Positions 1-10,692 of a stretch of DNA of 64,000 bases are shown here, piece by piece. Source of the DNA: Nocardioides sp. Arc9.136 (GTDB taxonomy: Bacteria; Actinomycetota; Actinomycetes; Propionibacteriales; Nocardioidaceae); contig NZ_CP113431.1 of the NCBI RefSeq assembly GCF_030506255.1, forward strand, positions 2,544,001-2,608,000, given 5' to 3'. A program made the position numbers and the translations under genes. The notes beneath the pieces were generated by a model, which was not told the origin of the DNA, did no database searches, and worked only from the letters and a program-made list of their open reading frames with translations. The number at the start of each line of letters is the position of its first letter. The stretch's first letter is position 1.

Positions 1-426
1 CTCGACGACGCTCGCTCACGCTCGCTGCTCGACCAGCGGCGTACCGCTGGTCGAGCAGGGAGGGCCGCCAGGCCCGAGCGTCGTCGAGACCCGGCGACGT
101 GAGCACGGCGGCTACCTCAGTGGTCGAGGCCCTGCGCGACTCACGGGGTCTCGACGACGCTCGCTCGCGCTCGCTGCTCGACCAGCGGGTGGCTCGCTCG
201 CGCTCGCTGCTCGACCAGCGGCGTACCGCTGGTCGAGCAGGGAGGGCCGCCAGGCCCGAGCGTCGTCGAGACCCGGTGACGTCAGCACTGCGGTGACCCC
301 ATTGGTCGCTGCCCTGCGCGGCTCACGGGGTCTCGACGACGCTCGCTCGCGCTCGCTGCTCGACCAGCGGTGGCTCGCTCGCGCTCGCTGCTCGACCAGC
401 GGGTGGCTCGCTGCTCGACCGGCGGG
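1..426. repeat. Tandem inverted-repeat block downstream of relA
   Basis: No gene is credible here. The DNA is built from a unit that opens with GGTCTCGACGACGCTCG, runs through copies of GCTCGCTGCTCGACCAGCGG, and in two of three units turns around at CGTA into the reverse complement CCGCTGGTCGAGCAG, ending CGAGCGTCGTCGAGACC. Unit 1 is about 1-92 and cut by the window edge, unit 2 is 147-273, and unit 3 is 329-425 and lacks the right arm. Units 2 and 3 are offset by 182 bp, and the linkers between units are also similar. A partial GCTCGCTGCTCGACCAGCGG copy is duplicated inside unit 2. Such arms could fold into very long hairpins and may end relA transcription; that role is inferred. Confidence 0.85.
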
Positions 427-2781
427 TCAGGCCGTGACGCGGTAGGCGTCGAAGACGCCGGGGACGCCGCGGACGGCCTTGAGCACCTGGTCGAGGTGCT
501 TGGCCTCGGCCATCTCGAAGCTGAAGCGGCTCTTCGCGACGCGGTCGCGGGTGGTGGAGAGGTTCGCGCTGAGGATGTTCACGTGGGCGTCGGAGAGCGC
601 CATGGTGATGTCGGAGAGCAGCCGGGCCCGGTCGAGCGCCTCGACCTGGATGTTGACCAGGAAGGTCGAGGAGCCGGTGGGGGCCCACTCGACGTCGAGC
701 AGCTTCTCGGGCTGGGACTTCAGCGACGCGGCGTTCGTGCAGTCGTGGCGGTGCACCGACACGCCGCCGCCCTTGGTGACGAAGCCGAGGATGTCGTCGG
801 GCGGGACCGGGGTGCAGCACTTGGCGAGCTTGACCCACACGTCGGGCGCGCCCTTGACGATGACGCCGGCGTCGCCGCCGCTCGGGGCCACCTTCGAGCG
901 GCCTCGGCGCCCGGTGATGGTGACGGCCTCGGCCAGGTCCTCCTGGGCCGCCTCGCTGCCGCCGTGCTCCTCGATGACCCGCTTGACGACCGCCTGGGCG
1001 GACAGGTTCCCCTCGCCGACCGCGGCGTAGAGCGCGGAGACGTCGGCGATGTTGAAGTGCCGCGCCGCGAGGGTCAGCGACTCGTGCGACATCAGCCGCT
1101 TGAGGGGCAGGCCCTCCTTGCGCATCAGCTTGGCGATCTGCTCCTTGCCCTGCTCGATCGCCTCCTCGCGCCGCTCCTTGGAGAACCAGTGCCGGATCTT
1201 GGAGCGGGCGCGCGGCGACCGCACGAACGTCAGCCAGTCGCGCGACGGCCCGGCGTTCTCGGACTTGGAGGTGAACACCTCGACGACGTCGCCGTTCTCC
1301 AGCGTCGACTCCAGGGGCACGAGCCGCCCGTTGACGCGGGCGCCGATCGTGTGGTGCCCGACCTCGGTGTGCACGGCGTAGGCGAAGTCCACCGGGGTGG
1401 ACCCCGCCGGCAGCGCGATGACGTCGCCGCGCGGGGTGAAGACGTAGGTCTCCGCGCGGTTGATCTCGAAGCGGAGCGACTCCAGGAACTCCCCCGGGTC
1501 CTCGACCTCGCTCTGCCAGTCCAGCAGCTGCCGGACCCAGGTCATGTCGTCGTGGTCGGCTCGGCGCTCGGTGTCGAGGCCGGCGCGGCCGTCCTCCTTG
1601 TACTTCCAGTGCGCCGCGACGCCGTACTCCGCGCGGCGGTGCATCGCGAAGGTCCGGATCTGCACCTCGACCGGCTTGCCCGCCGGGCCGATGACCGTCG
1701 TGTGCAGCGACTGGTACATGTTGAACTTCGGCATCGCGACGTAGTCCTTGAACCGGCCCAGGACCGGGTTCCAGCGCGAGTGCAGCACGCCGAGGACCGA
1801 GTAGCAGTCGCGGTCCTCCTCGACGAGGATGCGGATGCCGACCAGGTCGTAGATGTCGGAGAACTCCCGGCCACCCACGATCATCTTCTGGTAGATCGAG
1901 TAGTAGTGCTTCGGCCGGCCGGTGACGGTCGCCTTGACCTTCGCCTCGCGCAGGTCGTTCTCGACCTGGCTGATCACCTCGGCGAGGAACTGGTCGCGCG
2001 AGGGCGCCCGCTCGGCGACCATCCGCACGATCTCGTCGTAGATCTTGGGGTGGAGGGTCGCGAAGGCGAGGTCCTCCAGCTCCCACTTGAGGGTGTTCAT
2101 GCCCAGCCGGTGGGCCAGCGGGGCGTAGATGTCGAGGGTCTCGCGGGCCTTGCGCTCCTGGGTCTCCTGCTTGACGTAGCGCAGGGTCCGCATGTTGTGC
2201 AGGCGGTCGGCGAGCTTGATGACCAGCACCCGGATGTCGCGCGACATCGCGACGATCATCTTGCGGATGGTCTCGGCCTCGGCGGTGTCGCCGTAGACGA
2301 CCTTGTCGAGCTTGGTCACCCCGTCGACGAGCTGGGCGACCTCGTCGCCGAAGTCCTTGCGCAGCTGGTCGAGCGTGTACGGCGTGTCCTCGACCGTGTC
2401 GTGGAGCAGGGAGGCGACCAGGGTCGGCTCGGTCATGCCGATGCCTGCGAGGATGGTGGTGACCGCGAGCGGGTGGGTGATGTAGGGGTCACCGCTCTTG
2501 CGCATCTGCGTGCCGTGCATCTTCTCGGCGACGTCGTAGGCGCGCTCGAGCAGCGCGAGGTCGGCCTTCGGGTGGTTGGCCCGGACGGCGCGGAAGAGCG
2601 GCTCGAGGACCGGGTTGGTCGGCTGGCTGCGCGTGCCCATCCGGGCCAGGCGGGCCCGCATGCCGCGGGTGTTGGACGGCGAGGAGCCGCTCGAGTCGGC
2701 GGAGGCCGGCCGCGGGGTGCGCGGCTTGGCAGGCGCACGCGCGCCGGTCGTCGCCGGCGCGGGGGTGCGGTCCTCGGTCAC
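427..2781 (-). CDS. relA: Bifunctional (p)ppGpp synthetase/hydrolase RelA/SpoT
   Basis: Makes and degrades the stringent-response alarmone (p)ppGpp in the cytosol. The 784-residue length fits the Rel family. The N-terminal HD hydrolase domain is intact ([12 protein letters not shown] and [12 protein letters not shown]), the synthetase domain shows [12 protein letters not shown] and [21 protein letters not shown], a TGS domain follows ([26 protein letters not shown]), and the C-terminus has a zinc-finger-like segment ([28 protein letters not shown]) and an ACT domain. The GTG start is preceded by TACACT and 6 nt, which suggests a leaderless transcript. apt lies 28 bp upstream, as in mycobacteria. 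With both catalytic motifs present, I expect both activities. Confidence 0.96.
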   Translation of the reverse strand: MTEDRTPAPATTGARAPAKPRTPRPASADSSGSSPSNTRGMRARLARMGTRSQPTNPVLEPLFRAVRANHPKADLALLERAYDVAEKMHGTQMRKSGDPYITHPLAVTTILAGIGMTEPTLVASLLHDTVEDTPYTLDQLRKDFGDEVAQLVDGVTKLDKVVYGDTAEAETIRKMIVAMSRDIRVLVIKLADRLHNMRTLRYVKQETQERKARETLDIYAPLAHRLGMNTLKWELEDLAFATLHPKIYDEIVRMVAERAPSRDQFLAEVISQVENDLREAKVKATVTGRPKHYYSIYQKMIVGGREFSDIYDLVGIRILVEEDRDCYSVLGVLHSRWNPVLGRFKDYVAMPKFNMYQSLHTTVIGPAGKPVEVQIRTFAMHRRAEYGVAAHWKYKEDGRAGLDTERRADHDDMTWVRQLLDWQSEVEDPGEFLESLRFEINRAETYVFTPRGDVIALPAGSTPVDFAYAVHTEVGHHTIGARVNGRLVPLESTLENGDVVEVFTSKSENAGPSRDWLTFVRSPRARSKIRHWFSKERREEAIEQGKEQIAKLMRKEGLPLKRLMSHESLTLAARHFNIADVSALYAAVGEGNLSAQAVVKRVIEEHGGSEAAQEDLAEAVTITGRRGRSKVAPSGGDAGVIVKGAPDVWVKLAKCCTPVPPDDILGFVTKGGGVSVHRHDCTNAASLKSQPEKLLDVEWAPTGSSTFLVNIQVEALDRARLLSDITMALSDAHVNILSANLSTTRDRVAKSRFSFEMAEAKHLDQVLKAVRGVPGVFDAYRVTA

Positions 2782-2809
2782 CCCTGAAGTGTAGGCCGTC
2801 GGCGCGGGG

Positions 2810-3376
2810 TCAGATGACCGCGATGCTGTGCACCGGCAGCTCGCCGACCAGGTCCCGGCCGGCGAGGAACCCCAGCTCCATCAGCACGGTGACGGCGACC
2901 GGCGTCGCGCCGCAGGCCTCCACCAGCTCACGGGTGGCCCGGACGGTGCCGCCGGTGGCGAGCACGTCGTCGACCAGCAGCACCCGGTCCCCCGGTGCGA
3001 CGGCGTCGCGGTGCAGCTCGAGCGTCGCCTCGCCGTACTCCAGCGCGTAGGACACCGCGTGGGTGTCGCGCGGGAGCTTGCCCACCTTGCGCACCGGGAC
3101 GAAGCCCGCGCCGAGGGCCAGCGCGACCGGGGCGCCGAGGATGAACCCGCGCGCCTCCATCCCGACGACCTTGTCGACGACCGGGCGCCCCTCGGCGTCG
3201 CGGCCGGCGTCGGCCAGCGCCTCCACGACGGCCCGGAGGCCGTCGTGGTCGGCCAGCAGCGGGGTGATGTCCTTGAAGACCACCCCCGGCTCGGGGAAGT
3301 CGGGGACGTCGACGACCAGCCGCTCGAGCGCGGCGCGGCCGGCCTCGACGTGCGACCGGCTGCCCAGGGTGCTCAC
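2810..3376 (-). CDS. apt: Adenine phosphoribosyltransferase
   Basis: Salvages adenine to AMP using PRPP. The 188-residue protein shows the family start [22 protein letters not shown], the [24 protein letters not shown] segment, and the PRPP-binding loop [17 protein letters not shown]. It starts at GTG, 7 bp after the secF stop, and lies just upstream of relA, so secD-secF-apt and possibly relA may be cotranscribed. This secDF-apt-relA order is conserved in actinobacteria. The function is not in doubt; the exact N-terminus could shift by a few residues. Confidence 0.95.
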   Translation of the reverse strand: MSTLGSRSHVEAGRAALERLVVDVPDFPEPGVVFKDITPLLADHDGLRAVVEALADAGRDAEGRPVVDKVVGMEARGFILGAPVALALGAGFVPVRKVGKLPRDTHAVSYALEYGEATLELHRDAVAPGDRVLLVDDVLATGGTVRATRELVEACGATPVAVTVLMELGFLAGRDLVGELPVHSIAVI

Positions 3377-3383
3377 CGGCCGG

Positions 3384-4655
3384 CTACTTCTTGCCGCGCT
3401 TGGAGCGGGTGACGCGGGAGGGCTGCTGGCGTCCGGCGGCCCCGCTGCTGCGGACCTCGCCCTTCGCCTGGGGTACGACGCGACCCCGCCCGCTCGCCTC
3501 GGGACGCCGCGGGGGCGCGGTGGCCGGCCGCTCGCCCACCGGCTCGTCGTCGACGAGGTCGGGGTCGACCAGCTCGGGGTCGGCCTCGGGGTCCCAGGCC
3601 GTGGCGCCGGTGGAGGCGGCGCCCTCGTCCGCGAACGACGGGACGGAGGCGTACCGGTCGGCCTGCGCCCGGGCCCGCGCCTTGGCGCGCCGCTCCTGCT
3701 CCTTGACCGACGACTCGTTCGACTTCAGGTGCACCAGCACGCGCGGCGCCAGGCAGACCGAGGAGTAGACGCCGACGGCCATGCCGACGAACTGCGAGAG
3801 CGCCAGGTCCTGCAGCGAGCTCGCGCCCAGCTGCACCGCGCTGACCCAGAGGATGGCGCCGATCGGGATGAGCGCGACGATGCCGGTGTTGATCGAGCGG
3901 ACCAGGGTCTGGTTGACCGCGAGGTTGGCCGCGTCGGCGTAGGACTGGCCGGGCCGGCGGTACTCGTGGGTGTTCTCGCGGACCTTGTCGAAGACCACGA
4001 CCGTGTCGTAGAGCGAGAAGCCGAGGATCGCCAGCAGGCCGGTGACCGCCGACGGCGTCACCGAGAAGCCCGACAGGGCGTAGATGCCGATCGTGATCGC
4101 GATGTCGTGGACCAGGGCCACCATCGCCGCGATCGACATCTTCCACTCGCGGAAGTAGATCCAGATGAAGACCATGACCAGCGCGAGGAAGACCGCGACG
4201 CCGATCGCGGCGCGCTCGGCCACCTGCTGGCCCCAGCTCGCGCCGATCTCGTCCTGGGAGATGTCGTTGGCCGGGTCGTCGACCGAGAGCGTGTCGGTGA
4301 TGACGGAGACGACCTGGTCGTTCTCCTCCGGGCCGAGGTCCTCGACCTGGACGAGCAGCGACTCGCCCGCGGTCGTGACCACCGGGGAGTCCGCGCCCTC
4401 GACGCCGGCGTCGGCGACCGCCTCGCGCAGGGCGTCGGCGTTCTCCTGCGTCGCCTCGGAGGCGCCGACCGCGACGCGGTACTGGGTGCCGCCGGTGAAC
4501 TCGATGCCGAAGTTGAGGCCCTTGACGAGCACGACGGCGATCGCGAGGCCGACGAGCAGCAGCGAGACGGCGTACCAGAGCGGCTTGCGACCGACGAAGT
4601 CGATCGACTTCCGACCGGTGTAGAGCTCGTTGCCGAGCCGCGAGAACTTGCCCAT
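3384..4655 (-). CDS. secF: Protein translocase subunit SecF
   Basis: Membrane partner of SecD that uses the proton motive force to assist Sec-dependent export. The 423 residues include the N-terminal SecF motif (GLNFGIEFTGGTQYRV), a periplasmic P1-type domain, and five further membrane segments with the family motif FSLYDTVVVFDKVREN. Beyond about residue 330 comes a long hydrophilic Arg/Ala/Pro-rich tail ending in basic residues, common in actinobacterial SecF. The ATG overlaps the secD stop by one base (TGATG), showing translational coupling within yajC-secD-secF. Confidence 0.96.
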   Translation of the reverse strand: MGKFSRLGNELYTGRKSIDFVGRKPLWYAVSLLLVGLAIAVVLVKGLNFGIEFTGGTQYRVAVGASEATQENADALREAVADAGVEGADSPVVTTAGESLLVQVEDLGPEENDQVVSVITDTLSVDDPANDISQDEIGASWGQQVAERAAIGVAVFLALVMVFIWIYFREWKMSIAAMVALVHDIAITIGIYALSGFSVTPSAVTGLLAILGFSLYDTVVVFDKVRENTHEYRRPGQSYADAANLAVNQTLVRSINTGIVALIPIGAILWVSAVQLGASSLQDLALSQFVGMAVGVYSSVCLAPRVLVHLKSNESSVKEQERRAKARARAQADRYASVPSFADEGAASTGATAWDPEADPELVDPDLVDDEPVGERPATAPPRRPEASGRGRVVPQAKGEVRSSGAAGRQQPSRVTRSKRGKK

Positions 4656-6406
4656 CAGGCCTTACCTCCAGCGGGGACCCGGTCGATGCCGAGCGTCTCG
4701 GGGCTGAGGCCGGAGAGCTGGCCGCCGCCGTTGAAGAACTTGTACCGCGCGAGGTAGGACACCGCGGGCTTGGTGAACCAGAACAGCACCGCGAGGTCGA
4801 TCAGCGTCGACAGGCCCAGCGCGAAGCCGAAGCCCTTCACGGCGCCGGTCGCGAAGATGTAGAGCACGGCGGCGGAGAGCAGCGAGACGGTGTTCGCCGC
4901 GAGGCGGGTCACCTTCGCACGCTTCCAGCCGGTCTCGACCGCGACGCGCATCGACTTGCCCTCGCGCATCTCGTCCCGGATGCGTTCGAAGAACAGGATG
5001 AAGGAGTCGGCGGTGACACCGACCGCGATGATCAGGCCGGCGATGCCCGGCAGGGTCAGCGTGAACCCGGCGGTCTCGCTGAGCAGCAGCACCAACGCGT
5101 AGGTGATCAGCGCGGCGACCGCCAGCGAGCCGAGGACCACGATGCCGAGCCCGCGGTAGTAGACCAGGCAGTAGAGCATCACCAGGCCGAGGCCGAGGCC
5201 ACCGGCCCAGAGGCCCGCCGAGAGCTGGTCACCGGCCAGCGAGGGGCCGATCGTCTCGGCCGACACGTCGTCCTGGAAGGCGATCGGCAGCGCGCCGAAC
5301 TTCAGGCTGGTCGCCAGGCTCTTGGCCGTCGACTCGGTGAAGTCGCCGTAGATCTGCGCCTCGCCGTTGGTGATCACGGCGTCCATGCCGGGCGCGGAGA
5401 GCACCTGGCCGTCGAGCACGACGGCGAACTGGCCGTCGTTGTTGAAGAGCTTGCGGGAGATGTCCGCGAAGGTCTCGGTGCCCTCACCGTTGAAGCTGAG
5501 CTGGACGACCCAGTTCACCTGGCCCTGCGGGATCGCCGCGCCGGCGTCGGTCAGCTGGGTGCCCTCGATGGCGGCGGGAGACAGCAGGTACTTGATGACC
5601 TGGCCGCGCTCGCCGGTGTCGCAGGTGACGAGGGGCTTGGCCGGGTCGTCGACGACGTTCGGCGCCGAGCCGTCGGCCGGGCAGGTGAAGTCGTTGTAGG
5701 CCTTGATCGCGGCCTCGTTCGGCGCGTCGGTCCAGGCCAGCGGGTCACCGGCGTCCGGGCCGCCCTCGGGGGCCGGGGTCGGGGCGTTGCTCGCCTCGTC
5801 GCTCGGCTCGGCGCTCGGGCTCTCCGAGCCGTCGGCCTGGGAGGGCTTGGCGGCGAAGCCGACCGGCGGGCGGTTGCTGCTGCCCTGCTGGCCGCCGTCG
5901 CCGTTCCCGGCACCGCCGTTGCCGGCACCACCGTTCCCGGCACCACCGTTCCCGCCGGCGTTCGGGTCGACCTGGACCGTGCCCTCGGGGAGGCTGTTCG
6001 GGTCCAGGGCCGGCGCGCCGCCACCGGTGGCGCACGGCCCCGGGGCGTCCTCGGAGCAGGCCACGAGCCGGAACCGCAGCTGCGCCTGGCGCTTGACGGT
6101 GTCGAGCAGGTCGCGCCGCGAGCTGCCCGGGATCTCGACGACGATGATGTTGTCGCCCTCGGTGACGACGTCCGCCTCGGTGACACCGCTGCCGTTCACG
6201 CGGTCGTCGATGATCTGGCGCGCCTGCTCGAGGCTGTCGGCCGGCGGGTCCTCGTCGTCGGCGACCAGCGTGATCCGGGTACCGCCCTGGAGGTCCAGGC
6301 CGAGCTCGGGCTTCCAGCTGCCGCCGAGGGTCACCAGTCCGTAGAGGAGCACCAGGCCGAGGAAGAACACCCCGAGGGTGCGTCCCGGACGGGGCTTGCG
6401 TGCCAT
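4655..6406 (-). CDS. secD: Protein translocase subunit SecD
   Basis: Accessory subunit of the Sec translocon. The 583-residue protein begins with one membrane segment, then GLDLQGGTRITLVADD, a large extracytoplasmic domain, and five membrane segments with ITNGEAQIYGDFT and the family motif VTADSFILFFERIRDE. Within the periplasmic part (roughly residues 150-225) there is a low-complexity Gly/Asn then Pro/Ser/Glu-rich insertion. It is encoded by near-identical 15-bp repeats around 5895-5955 that give GNGGA units. The ATG is 3 nt after the yajC stop. The role is secure from motifs and neighbours. Confidence 0.96.
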   Translation of the reverse strand: MARKPRPGRTLGVFFLGLVLLYGLVTLGGSWKPELGLDLQGGTRITLVADDEDPPADSLEQARQIIDDRVNGSGVTEADVVTEGDNIIVVEIPGSSRRDLLDTVKRQAQLRFRLVACSEDAPGPCATGGGAPALDPNSLPEGTVQVDPNAGGNGGAGNGGAGNGGAGNGDGGQQGSSNRPPVGFAAKPSQADGSESPSAEPSDEASNAPTPAPEGGPDAGDPLAWTDAPNEAAIKAYNDFTCPADGSAPNVVDDPAKPLVTCDTGERGQVIKYLLSPAAIEGTQLTDAGAAIPQGQVNWVVQLSFNGEGTETFADISRKLFNNDGQFAVVLDGQVLSAPGMDAVITNGEAQIYGDFTESTAKSLATSLKFGALPIAFQDDVSAETIGPSLAGDQLSAGLWAGGLGLGLVMLYCLVYYRGLGIVVLGSLAVAALITYALVLLLSETAGFTLTLPGIAGLIIAVGVTADSFILFFERIRDEMREGKSMRVAVETGWKRAKVTRLAANTVSLLSAAVLYIFATGAVKGFGFALGLSTLIDLAVLFWFTKPAVSYLARYKFFNGGGQLSGLSPETLGIDRVPAGGKA

Positions 6407-6409
6407 GTG

Positions 6410-6700
6410 TCAGATCTCCTTCGGCTCGTCGGCGACGGGCCCTGGCTGTGCGACGGTCCCGATCGCGCCGCGGGCGACGGTCACGACGACCCCCTCGGCG
6501 ATCTCGATCCGGGCGGTGTCGTCGGAGAGCTCGCGGATCGTGCCGAGGAAGCCGGAGGTCAGGACGACCTCGTCACCCACCTCCAACGACGACTGCATGC
6601 GGACGAGTTCCTTCTGGCGCCGGGAAGCCGGCCTGATGAGCAGGAGCCAGAAGAGGAGTGCGATGCCGACCAGGGGCAACAAGGAGGCGAGCTCCGGCAC
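6410..6700 (-). CDS. yajC: Preprotein translocase subunit YajC
   Basis: Small single-pass membrane protein associated with SecDF. The 96 residues have one N-terminal membrane helix (LLPLVGIALLFWLLLI), the family RPASRRQKELVRMQSSLEVGDEVVLTSG stretch split as RRQKELVRMQ and VGDEVVLTSGF, and a soluble beta domain ending acidic. It starts with GTG and is the first gene of the yajC-secD-secF operon. The 164 bp between it and ruvB (6701-6864) hold no gene I can support; the yajC promoter presumably lies there. Confidence 0.93.
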   Translation of the reverse strand: MPELASLLPLVGIALLFWLLLIRPASRRQKELVRMQSSLEVGDEVVLTSGFLGTIRELSDDTARIEIAEGVVVTVARGAIGTVAQPGPVADEPKEI

Positions 6701-6864
6701 GACGAGACCTCTCGAGCGATGATGGGGAGGCCGCGCACCCGGGCGAGTCCCGGGGCGGCCGACGAGGAAGCATACCTACGGCCTCGCCCGCACGGACGAA
6801 TCCCGCGGACCGGCAGGTCGCCGCGGACACGCCGGGCGCGGCGGCCGCGGGACGGCCCCCGGGC

Positions 6865-7935
<1,071 letters not shown>

Positions 7936-7940
7936 GGCGC

Positions 7941-8537
7941 TCAGGCCTTGCTGAGCGTGCGGAGGGCCGCGCGGAGCAGCGTCGCGACGTCGGGCACGGC
8001 TCCAGCGTCGGGCGCGACCGCGTCGACGGCCTTCTCGGCGTCCTTCGCCGACCAGCCGAGGCCGACCAGGCCCTGGTGCACCTGGTCGCGCCACGGCTCG
8101 GCACCGGCCGCTGCCGGGGCCGAGACGGCGCCCGTCGGAGGACCGATCCGGTCCTTGAGCTCGAGGATGATCCGCTGGGCGCCCTTCTGGCCGATCCCGG
8201 GCACGCGGGTGAGCGTCTTGACGTCGTCGGAGCCGATCGCGCGGCGCACGTCGTCGGGGCTGAGCACCGCGACCATGGCCTGGGCCACCTTCGGGCCGAC
8301 GCCGGAGGCGGTCTGGACGAGCTCGAAGATGCTCTTCTCGTCCTCGTCGGCGAACCCGAAGAGGGTCAGCGAGTCCTCGCGGACGACCATGCTGGTCGCC
8401 AGTGTCGCGCTGTGGCCGGTGCGCAGCCCCGCGAGCGTGCCGGGCGTGCACATCAGCTCCAGACCCACCCCGCCGACCTCGAGGACCGCGCTGGTCAGCG
8501 TGACCCCCGCGACCTGTCCGCGGACGAACGCGATCAA
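7941..8537 (-). CDS. ruvA: Holliday junction DNA-binding protein RuvA
   Basis: Tetrameric protein that holds the four-way junction and loads RuvB. The 198 residues begin LIAFVRGQV, contain two helix-hairpin-helix motifs ([13 protein letters not shown] and [14 protein letters not shown]) and end with a small domain III that contacts RuvB. The start is a TTG that overlaps the ruvC stop (TTGA), with AAGGAG 6 nt upstream. No ATG or GTG is nearby in frame, and family alignment requires translation to begin at this residue. The rare start may lower RuvA yield relative to RuvC. Confidence 0.93.
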   Translation of the reverse strand: MIAFVRGQVAGVTLTSAVLEVGGVGLELMCTPGTLAGLRTGHSATLATSMVVREDSLTLFGFADEDEKSIFELVQTASGVGPKVAQAMVAVLSPDDVRRAIGSDDVKTLTRVPGIGQKGAQRIILELKDRIGPPTGAVSAPAAAGAEPWRDQVHQGLVGLGWSAKDAEKAVDAVAPDAGAVPDVATLLRAALRTLSKA

Positions 8538-9115
8538 CCTCGACTCCTTGCTCTCGTCGGTGCCGGCGGGCGGGCCGGCGTGCGGGCGGCCGCGCGGGCC
8601 GGCGTCCGGGACGCCGCCAGGGCGGCCTCGATCCGGGCCTGCGCGCCACCGCGCCAGATGTGGGTGATGGCCAGCGCCAGCGCGTCGGCGGCGTCGGCCG
8701 GCTTGGGCATCGCGTCGAGCCGCAGGATCCGCGTCACCATCGCGCCCACCTGCGCCTTGTCGGCGCGGCCGTTGCCCGAGACGGCCGCCTTGACCTCGCT
8801 GGGGGTGTGCAGCGCGACCGGCAGTCCGCGGCGCGCGGCGCAGACCATCGCGATGCCGCTCGCCTGGGCGGTGCCCATGACGGTGCTGACGTCGGACCGG
8901 GCGAAGACCCGCTCGATCGCCACGGCGTCGGGTCGGTGCTCGTCGAGCCACGCGTCGACGCCCTTCTCGATGGTGACCAGCCGCTCGGCCACGGGCCGGT
9001 CGGCGCTGGTGCGCAGCACGTTGACGTCGACCAGGTCCAGCGGCCGCCCGACCGAGCCCTCGACCACGCCCATCCCGCAGCGGGTCAGGCCGGGGTCGAT
9101 CCCGAGCACGCGCAT
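8534..9115 (-). CDS. ruvC: Crossover junction endodeoxyribonuclease RuvC
   Basis: Resolves Holliday junctions by symmetric cleavage. The 193-residue protein starts [14 protein letters not shown], giving the first catalytic Asp. Further acidic residues come in AIERVFA and in the C-terminal DAADALALA stretch. The tail after about residue 165 is Ala/Pro/Arg-rich and likely disordered. GGAAGG lies 6 nt before the ATG. A LexA-type box at 9129-9144 sits 14 bp upstream, which fits DNA-damage control of the ruvCAB operon. The gene overlaps ruvA by 4 bp. Confidence 0.95.
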   Translation of the reverse strand: MRVLGIDPGLTRCGMGVVEGSVGRPLDLVDVNVLRTSADRPVAERLVTIEKGVDAWLDEHRPDAVAIERVFARSDVSTVMGTAQASGIAMVCAARRGLPVALHTPSEVKAAVSGNGRADKAQVGAMVTRILRLDAMPKPADAADALALAITHIWRGGAQARIEAALAASRTPARAAARTPARPPAPTRARSRG

Positions 9116-9128
9116 GGCCAGCCTTCCG

Positions 9129-9144
9129 TCGAACGTCTGTTCGG
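9129..9144. promoter_or_regulatory. LexA (SOS) box before ruvCAB
   Basis: TCGAACGTCTGTTCGG matches the actinobacterial/Bacillus LexA palindrome TCGAAC-N4-GTTCGA at 11 of 12 fixed positions; the last base is G instead of A. It lies 14 bp before the ruvC ATG, where a bound repressor would block initiation or early elongation. SOS control of ruvCAB is known in mycobacteria, so this fits. No binding evidence is available here. Confidence 0.8.
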
Positions 9145-9230
9145 GAGGAACGCTAGCCGCCGGGCGCCGCCGTACCCACGGCGACACGCCCGAGGCGCGC
9201 CGGTCACGCCGCTCAGGACCGTGGAGCCCG

Positions 9231-9998
9231 TCAGGCGTCCTCGAGCGCCGCGAGCACGTCGGCCGGGACGTCGACGTTGCTGAACACGTCCTGCACGTCG
9301 TCGAGGTCCTCGAGGGCGTCGACGAGCTTGAAGACCTTGCCGGCGGCGGTCGCGTCGACGGGGATGTCCATGGTCGCGACGAACTGGATGTCGGCGGAGT
9401 CGTAGTCCAGGCCGGCCGCCTGGAGCGCGGTGCGGACCGCCACGAGGTCGGTCGCCTCGGAGATGACCTGGAACTGGTCGTCGAGGTCGTTGACCTCCTC
9501 GGCACCGGCGTCGAGGGTCGCCTCGAGGACGTCGTCCTCGGTGACCTCCTTGCCCTCCTGTGCCTTCGGCACCAGGACGACGCCCTTGCGGTTGAACAGC
9601 CGCGAGACCGAGCCCGGGTCGGCCATGGTGCCGCCGTTGCGGGTGACCGCGGTGCGGACCTCCATCGCTGCCCGGTTCTTGTTGTCGGTCAGGCACTCGA
9701 CGAGGATGCCGACGCCCTGGGCGCCGTAGACCTCGTAGGTGATGGTCGTGTAGTCGGCACCGCCGGTCTCGGCGCCCGACCCGCGCTTGACCGCGCGGTC
9801 GATGTTGTCGTTGGGGACCGAGGACTTCTTGGCCTTCTGGATGGCGTCGTACAGCGTGGGGTTGCCGGCCGGGTCACCGCCGCCCATCCGGGCCGCGACC
9901 TCGACGTTCTTGATCAGCTTGGCGAACATCTTGCCGCGCTTGGCGTCGATGGCGGCCTTCTTGTGCTTCGTGGTCGCCCACTTGGAGTGGCCAGACAT
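9231..9998 (-). CDS. YebC/PmpR family protein
   Basis: Member of the YebC (DUF28) family, known variously as a transcription regulator and as a ribosome-associated factor that relieves stalling. The 255 residues carry the hallmark N-terminus [23 protein letters not shown], seen as [15 protein letters not shown], then [14 protein letters not shown] and [13 protein letters not shown] purine-rich GGAAGAGGG lies shortly before the ATG. It sits between ruvC and pdxT, the conserved actinobacterial position. The reading frame and family are certain; the molecular role in this organism is inferred from homologues. Confidence 0.94.
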   Translation of the reverse strand: MSGHSKWATTKHKKAAIDAKRGKMFAKLIKNVEVAARMGGGDPAGNPTLYDAIQKAKKSSVPNDNIDRAVKRGSGAETGGADYTTITYEVYGAQGVGILVECLTDNKNRAAMEVRTAVTRNGGTMADPGSVSRLFNRKGVVLVPKAQEGKEVTEDDVLEATLDAGAEEVNDLDDQFQVISEATDLVAVRTALQAAGLDYDSADIQFVATMDIPVDATAAGKVFKLVDALEDLDDVQDVFSNVDVPADVLAALEDA

Positions 9999-10088
9999 AC
10001 GTCCCTCTTCCCGCGCCGGTCGTGTGCTGCTGCATCCCCTGCAACGACCGTCGATCCTAGCGCCGGCAGCGGCGGGCGGCCGACACGG

Positions 10089-10664
10089 TCAGCCGACGAG
10101 GTCGAGGAACAGCCGGTGCAGGCGCCCGTCGCCACCGACCTCGGGGTGGAAGCTGGTCGCCAGCAGCGCCCCCTGTCGTACGGCGACGGGGTGGCCGGCC
10201 GCCTCCGCGAGCACCTCCACACCGGCGCCCACCTCCTCGACCCACGGGGCGCGGATGAACACGGCGTGCACCGGGTCCGCCAGCCCGGACACGGGCAGGT
10301 CGGTCTCGAAGGAGTCGACCTGCCGGCCGAAGGCGTTGCGCCGCACCGTGACGTCCAGCCCGCCGACGGTCTCCTGGCCCACGGCGCCGTCGCGGACCCG
10401 CTCGGCGAGCAGGATCATCCCCGCGCAGGTGCCGAAGGCCGGCATGCCCGAGGCGACCCGACGGCGCAGCGGGTCGAGCAGCGCGAAGGTCCGCAGCAGC
10501 GTGGCCATCGTGGTCGACTCACCACCCGGCAGCACCAGTCCGTCGACCCGCTCCAGCTCCTCGGGGCGGCGCACGGTCGTCGCCGCCACGCCGAGGCCGG
10601 TGAGAGCGGAGACGTGCTCGCGGACGTCGCCCTGCAGGGCGAGGACACCGATGGTGGGTGGCAC
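10089..10664 (-). CDS. pdxT: Pyridoxal 5'-phosphate synthase glutaminase subunit PdxT
   Basis: Glutamine amidotransferase that supplies ammonia to PdxS for PLP synthesis. The 191-residue protein shows [24 protein letters not shown], the nucleophile elbow [12 protein letters not shown] with catalytic Cys, and the His-Glu pair in [12 protein letters not shown]. The GTG at 10664 places the family start [11 protein letters not shown] at the N-terminus. pdxS is two genes upstream on the same strand, with a metallophosphoesterase between them. Mycobacteria carry a different gene in that gap. Confidence 0.95.
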   Translation of the reverse strand: MPPTIGVLALQGDVREHVSALTGLGVAATTVRRPEELERVDGLVLPGGESTTMATLLRTFALLDPLRRRVASGMPAFGTCAGMILLAERVRDGAVGQETVGGLDVTVRRNAFGRQVDSFETDLPVSGLADPVHAVFIRAPWVEEVGAGVEVLAEAAGHPVAVRQGALLATSFHPEVGGDGRLHRLFLDLVG

Positions 10665-10692
10665 GGGTCGAGAGCGTAGGCGCGCGCCCGGC

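Noticed and set aside
1..426. CRISPR-like repeats
   Set aside because: Repeats are palindromic arms of differing spacing with no unique spacers of constant length, and no cas genes are present.
370..2787. 805-residue open frame antisense to relA, and a 587-residue frame in a third frame
   Set aside because: Arg/Asp/His/Leu-biased translations typical of high-GC shadows; relA has complete motifs on the other strand.
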